The translations under genes were made by a program, and so were the position numbers. The notes beneath the pieces are model-generated. The model searched no databases. It had not been told where the DNA came from and worked only from the letters and a program-made list of their open reading frames with translations. Shown here piece by piece: positions 62,882 through 64,000 of a stretch of DNA of 64,000 bases; the first letter of the stretch is position 1, and the number at the start of each line of letters is the position of its first letter. The stretch comes from Palsa-360 sp963719875 (GTDB taxonomy: Bacteria > Acidobacteriota > Terriglobia > Acidiferrales > UBA7541): positions 1,736,001-1,800,000 of the forward strand of contig CAVRDJ010000002.1 in NCBI GenBank assembly GCA_963719875.1, in the 5' to 3' direction.

Positions 62882-63055
62882 ATGCCAGAACAAACGCGAG
62901 CGAATCCATCATGGAACGGCAGAACTCTGAAGATGATGCCAATCAGATCTGCCGACTGCACCAAAAGGATTGCAGACATCATTGCCCGGCGAGCATTTCA
63001 GATCAGTGAAGCACGCGGCTTTACACCGGGACAGAAGGTCTTCGTTTACGTTTAA
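62882..63055 (+). CDS. Short DUF2934-like protein, probably truncated
   Basis: 57 residues starting MPEQTRANPSWNGRTLKMMP, then IADIIARRAFQISEARGFTP. The RAFxISEARGxTPGQ block is the DUF2934 signature, which normally continues with a DWLxAExEL stretch. Here the frame ends at PGQKVFVYV, suggesting a downstream frame shift. AGGTAG precedes the ATG. A longer frame up to 62711 has no site. Confidence 0.6.
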   Translation: MPEQTRANPSWNGRTLKMMPIRSADCTKRIADIIARRAFQISEARGFTPGQKVFVYV

Positions 63056-63512
63056 ATGAACTTTAACCAGTTACCGCAGCTCCGCTCGGCCCGCGTAGTC
63101 GAAATTCCCACGCTCTGACGGTCACGAGCGCCGCAAGCGTGCACTAAGTAGAAAAGTGATCTCTGTTCTCTCAATGTTCCCTGCTGCCTTTACGAGCAAT
63201 CACAAACAAGCAGATGGATGGGGGGGCGGCGGGAATTTCACCTACTGCCCTTAAAACGACAATCTAAAATTCAGAACGTGTCGCCGGAATGCAATTGAGA
63301 GGGATCTGAATATGAAGAGGCCAATCCGGTTATTGGGCTTAAAATGCGTCACGCTGGCAATGTCGGGAGACTGCCAGGTCAACCGCTGATTTCTAAACAG
63401 ATTGGTGAACGCAACCTCGATTCAAGCGGTGACCCCCTGCCTGTGGAGCAGGGGATCACGACAGGACATGCGGTTCAACCCTAGGTCGTATGTGCTAGAA
63501 ACTGAAGTTGGT
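63056..63512. other. Gap with a possible tRNA relic
   Basis: No gene seen. A tRNA-like fragment lies at 63418-63475 close to the real tRNA-Ala. The remaining sequence shows no open frame of interest. Confidence 0.5.
63418..63475 (-). pseudogene. Possible tRNA relic (anticodon and T arms)
   Basis: On the minus strand, CCCCTGC-TCCACAG-GCAGGGGGTC is an anticodon-arm-like hairpin with a 7-base loop, followed by CCGCTTGAATCGAGG resembling a T arm. Shares GCAGGGGGTC with the nearby tRNA-Ala. Loop position 33 is C instead of U, and no acceptor stem was found, so it is not functional. Confidence 0.4.
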
Positions 63513-63588
63513 TGGTGGACGTGAGCGGGTTCGAACCGCCGACCCCCTGCTTGCAAAGCAGGTGCTCTCCCAGCTGAGCTACACGCCC
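63513..63588 (-). tRNA. tRNA-Ala (anticodon TGC)
   Basis: 76-base cloverleaf including encoded CCA. Acceptor stem GGGCGTG pairs with CACGTCC (one G-T), D arm GCTCAGCTGGGAGAGC, anticodon arm CCTGC-TTTGCAA-GCAGG, T arm GGCGG-TTCGAAC-CCGCT-like. Anticodon TGC reads alanine codons GCN. Confidence 0.95.
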
Positions 63589-63658
63589 ACATTTGAAGTC
63601 ACATTCATTCTAAAGCATTTCCCGCCGTTCCAAAAATCAAATCCTCCTCTTTCAGCCG

Positions 63659-64000
63659 TTACTGTGTCAGAACTGTGTCAGAATCCACGTTGCTGGGCGC
63701 ATTCTGGCACAGCGTGCCCGGCATTTCGTTGGCTTGGCGGTTGAGTTTCTCCAGGGCTTCTCTTTTCATTTGCAACTTCATTTGCGAATACTTCTTGAAG
63801 ACCTGGGAATCACCCTGCCGAAGCATCTGTGTGACCCACTCGTCCGCCACGCCGCCTGCACTTAACCTGGTAGCGTACGTGGACCGCAGGTCATAGATTC
63901 TAAAGTACGAAATCCCTGCCCTCCGGAGAGTATTCCTCCATGCCGTTTTCACGGACTTCAGGTGTTTGGTTGGAGTTTTATCGCCGGGGAAGAGGAAGTC
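63659..64000 (-). CDS. Tyrosine recombinase (integrase), partial, C-terminal part
   Basis: Open to the window edge. The visible 113 residues read DFLFPGDKTPTKHLKS, KTAWRNTLRRAGISYFRIYD then LRSTYATRLSAGGVADEWVT, QMLRQGDSQVFKKYSQMKLQ. The Arg of the YDLRST box and the nucleophile Tyr in KKYSQ are present; the His of the classical HxLR and LGH boxes are changed. It is 70 bases from the 5' end of tRNA-Ala, so an integrated element probably extends to the right. Whether the tRNA is the attachment site cannot be told. Confidence 0.85.
   Translation of the reverse strand, partial: DFLFPGDKTPTKHLKSVKTAWRNTLRRAGISYFRIYDLRSTYATRLSAGGVADEWVTQMLRQGDSQVFKKYSQMKLQMKREALEKLNRQANEMPGTLCQNAPSNVDSDTVLTQ

Noticed and set aside
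1..64000. CRISPR array, prophage or biosynthetic cluster
   Set aside because: No spaced identical repeats with unique spacers, no structural phage genes and no multi-enzyme cluster were seen.

Overview
The window looks like soil Acidobacteriota DNA (Terriglobia or Solibacter-like; inferred, not proven). Pointers are two tandem Ser/Thr kinases with a C-terminal TolB-type propeller, an Ig/Kelch lipoprotein, PQQ dehydrogenases, single copies of many small sensor proteins, moderately high GC, and many short dispersed intergenic repeats. No plasmid, phage or CRISPR module is visible.

Layout. 0-8 kb: partial membrane PAS sensor, DHA2 drug exporter, a YfiR protein beside a TonB receptor gene cut by an in-frame TAG, and an exported Q-rich protein. 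8-18 kb: a gene-poor stretch with a possible group II intron relic, an ABC exporter, a VOC protein, a large Ig/Kelch lipoprotein and a PQQ alcohol dehydrogenase. 18-26 kb: two paralogous kinase-propellers, truncated haemoglobin, orphan PstS and an IS relic. 26-37 kb: PilZ/coiled-coil protein, OmpA protein, B3-type metallo-beta-lactamase, amidohydrolase, epimerase, DUF4242, DUF2127, GAF and pseudo-receiver proteins. 37-46 kb: a cytochrome/PQQ dehydrogenase lying between the two decayed ends of a third kinase gene, PepSY protein, cyclase, STAS and NHL proteins. 46-50 kb: MBL-fold protein and a receiver-TM-coiled-coil-trypsin fusion. 50-63 kb: a compact stress block (osmC-tolC-MFP-RND-DUF2892 operon, sigma factor with zinc-finger tail, Cys-rich protein, usp-P-type ATPase operon, pseudo-receiver, tiny membrane protein). 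63.5 kb to the end: tRNA-Ala and the start of an integrase, suggesting an integrated element continuing to the right.

How genes may work together. The 56-63 kb block carries five TGTGA-N6-TCACA-like sites in front of its transcription units, suggesting one CRP/FNR-family regulon for envelope, metal and stationary-phase stress. Six genes, five of them with export signals, are preceded by copies of one ~115-bp repeat always oriented toward the gene. Three identical-length (205 bp) MITE-like copies and a palindromic CATTCCGATAA repeat family fill most gaps. Coordinates of starts were chosen from Shine-Dalgarno sequences where visible; all functional names are by motif recognition without database search.
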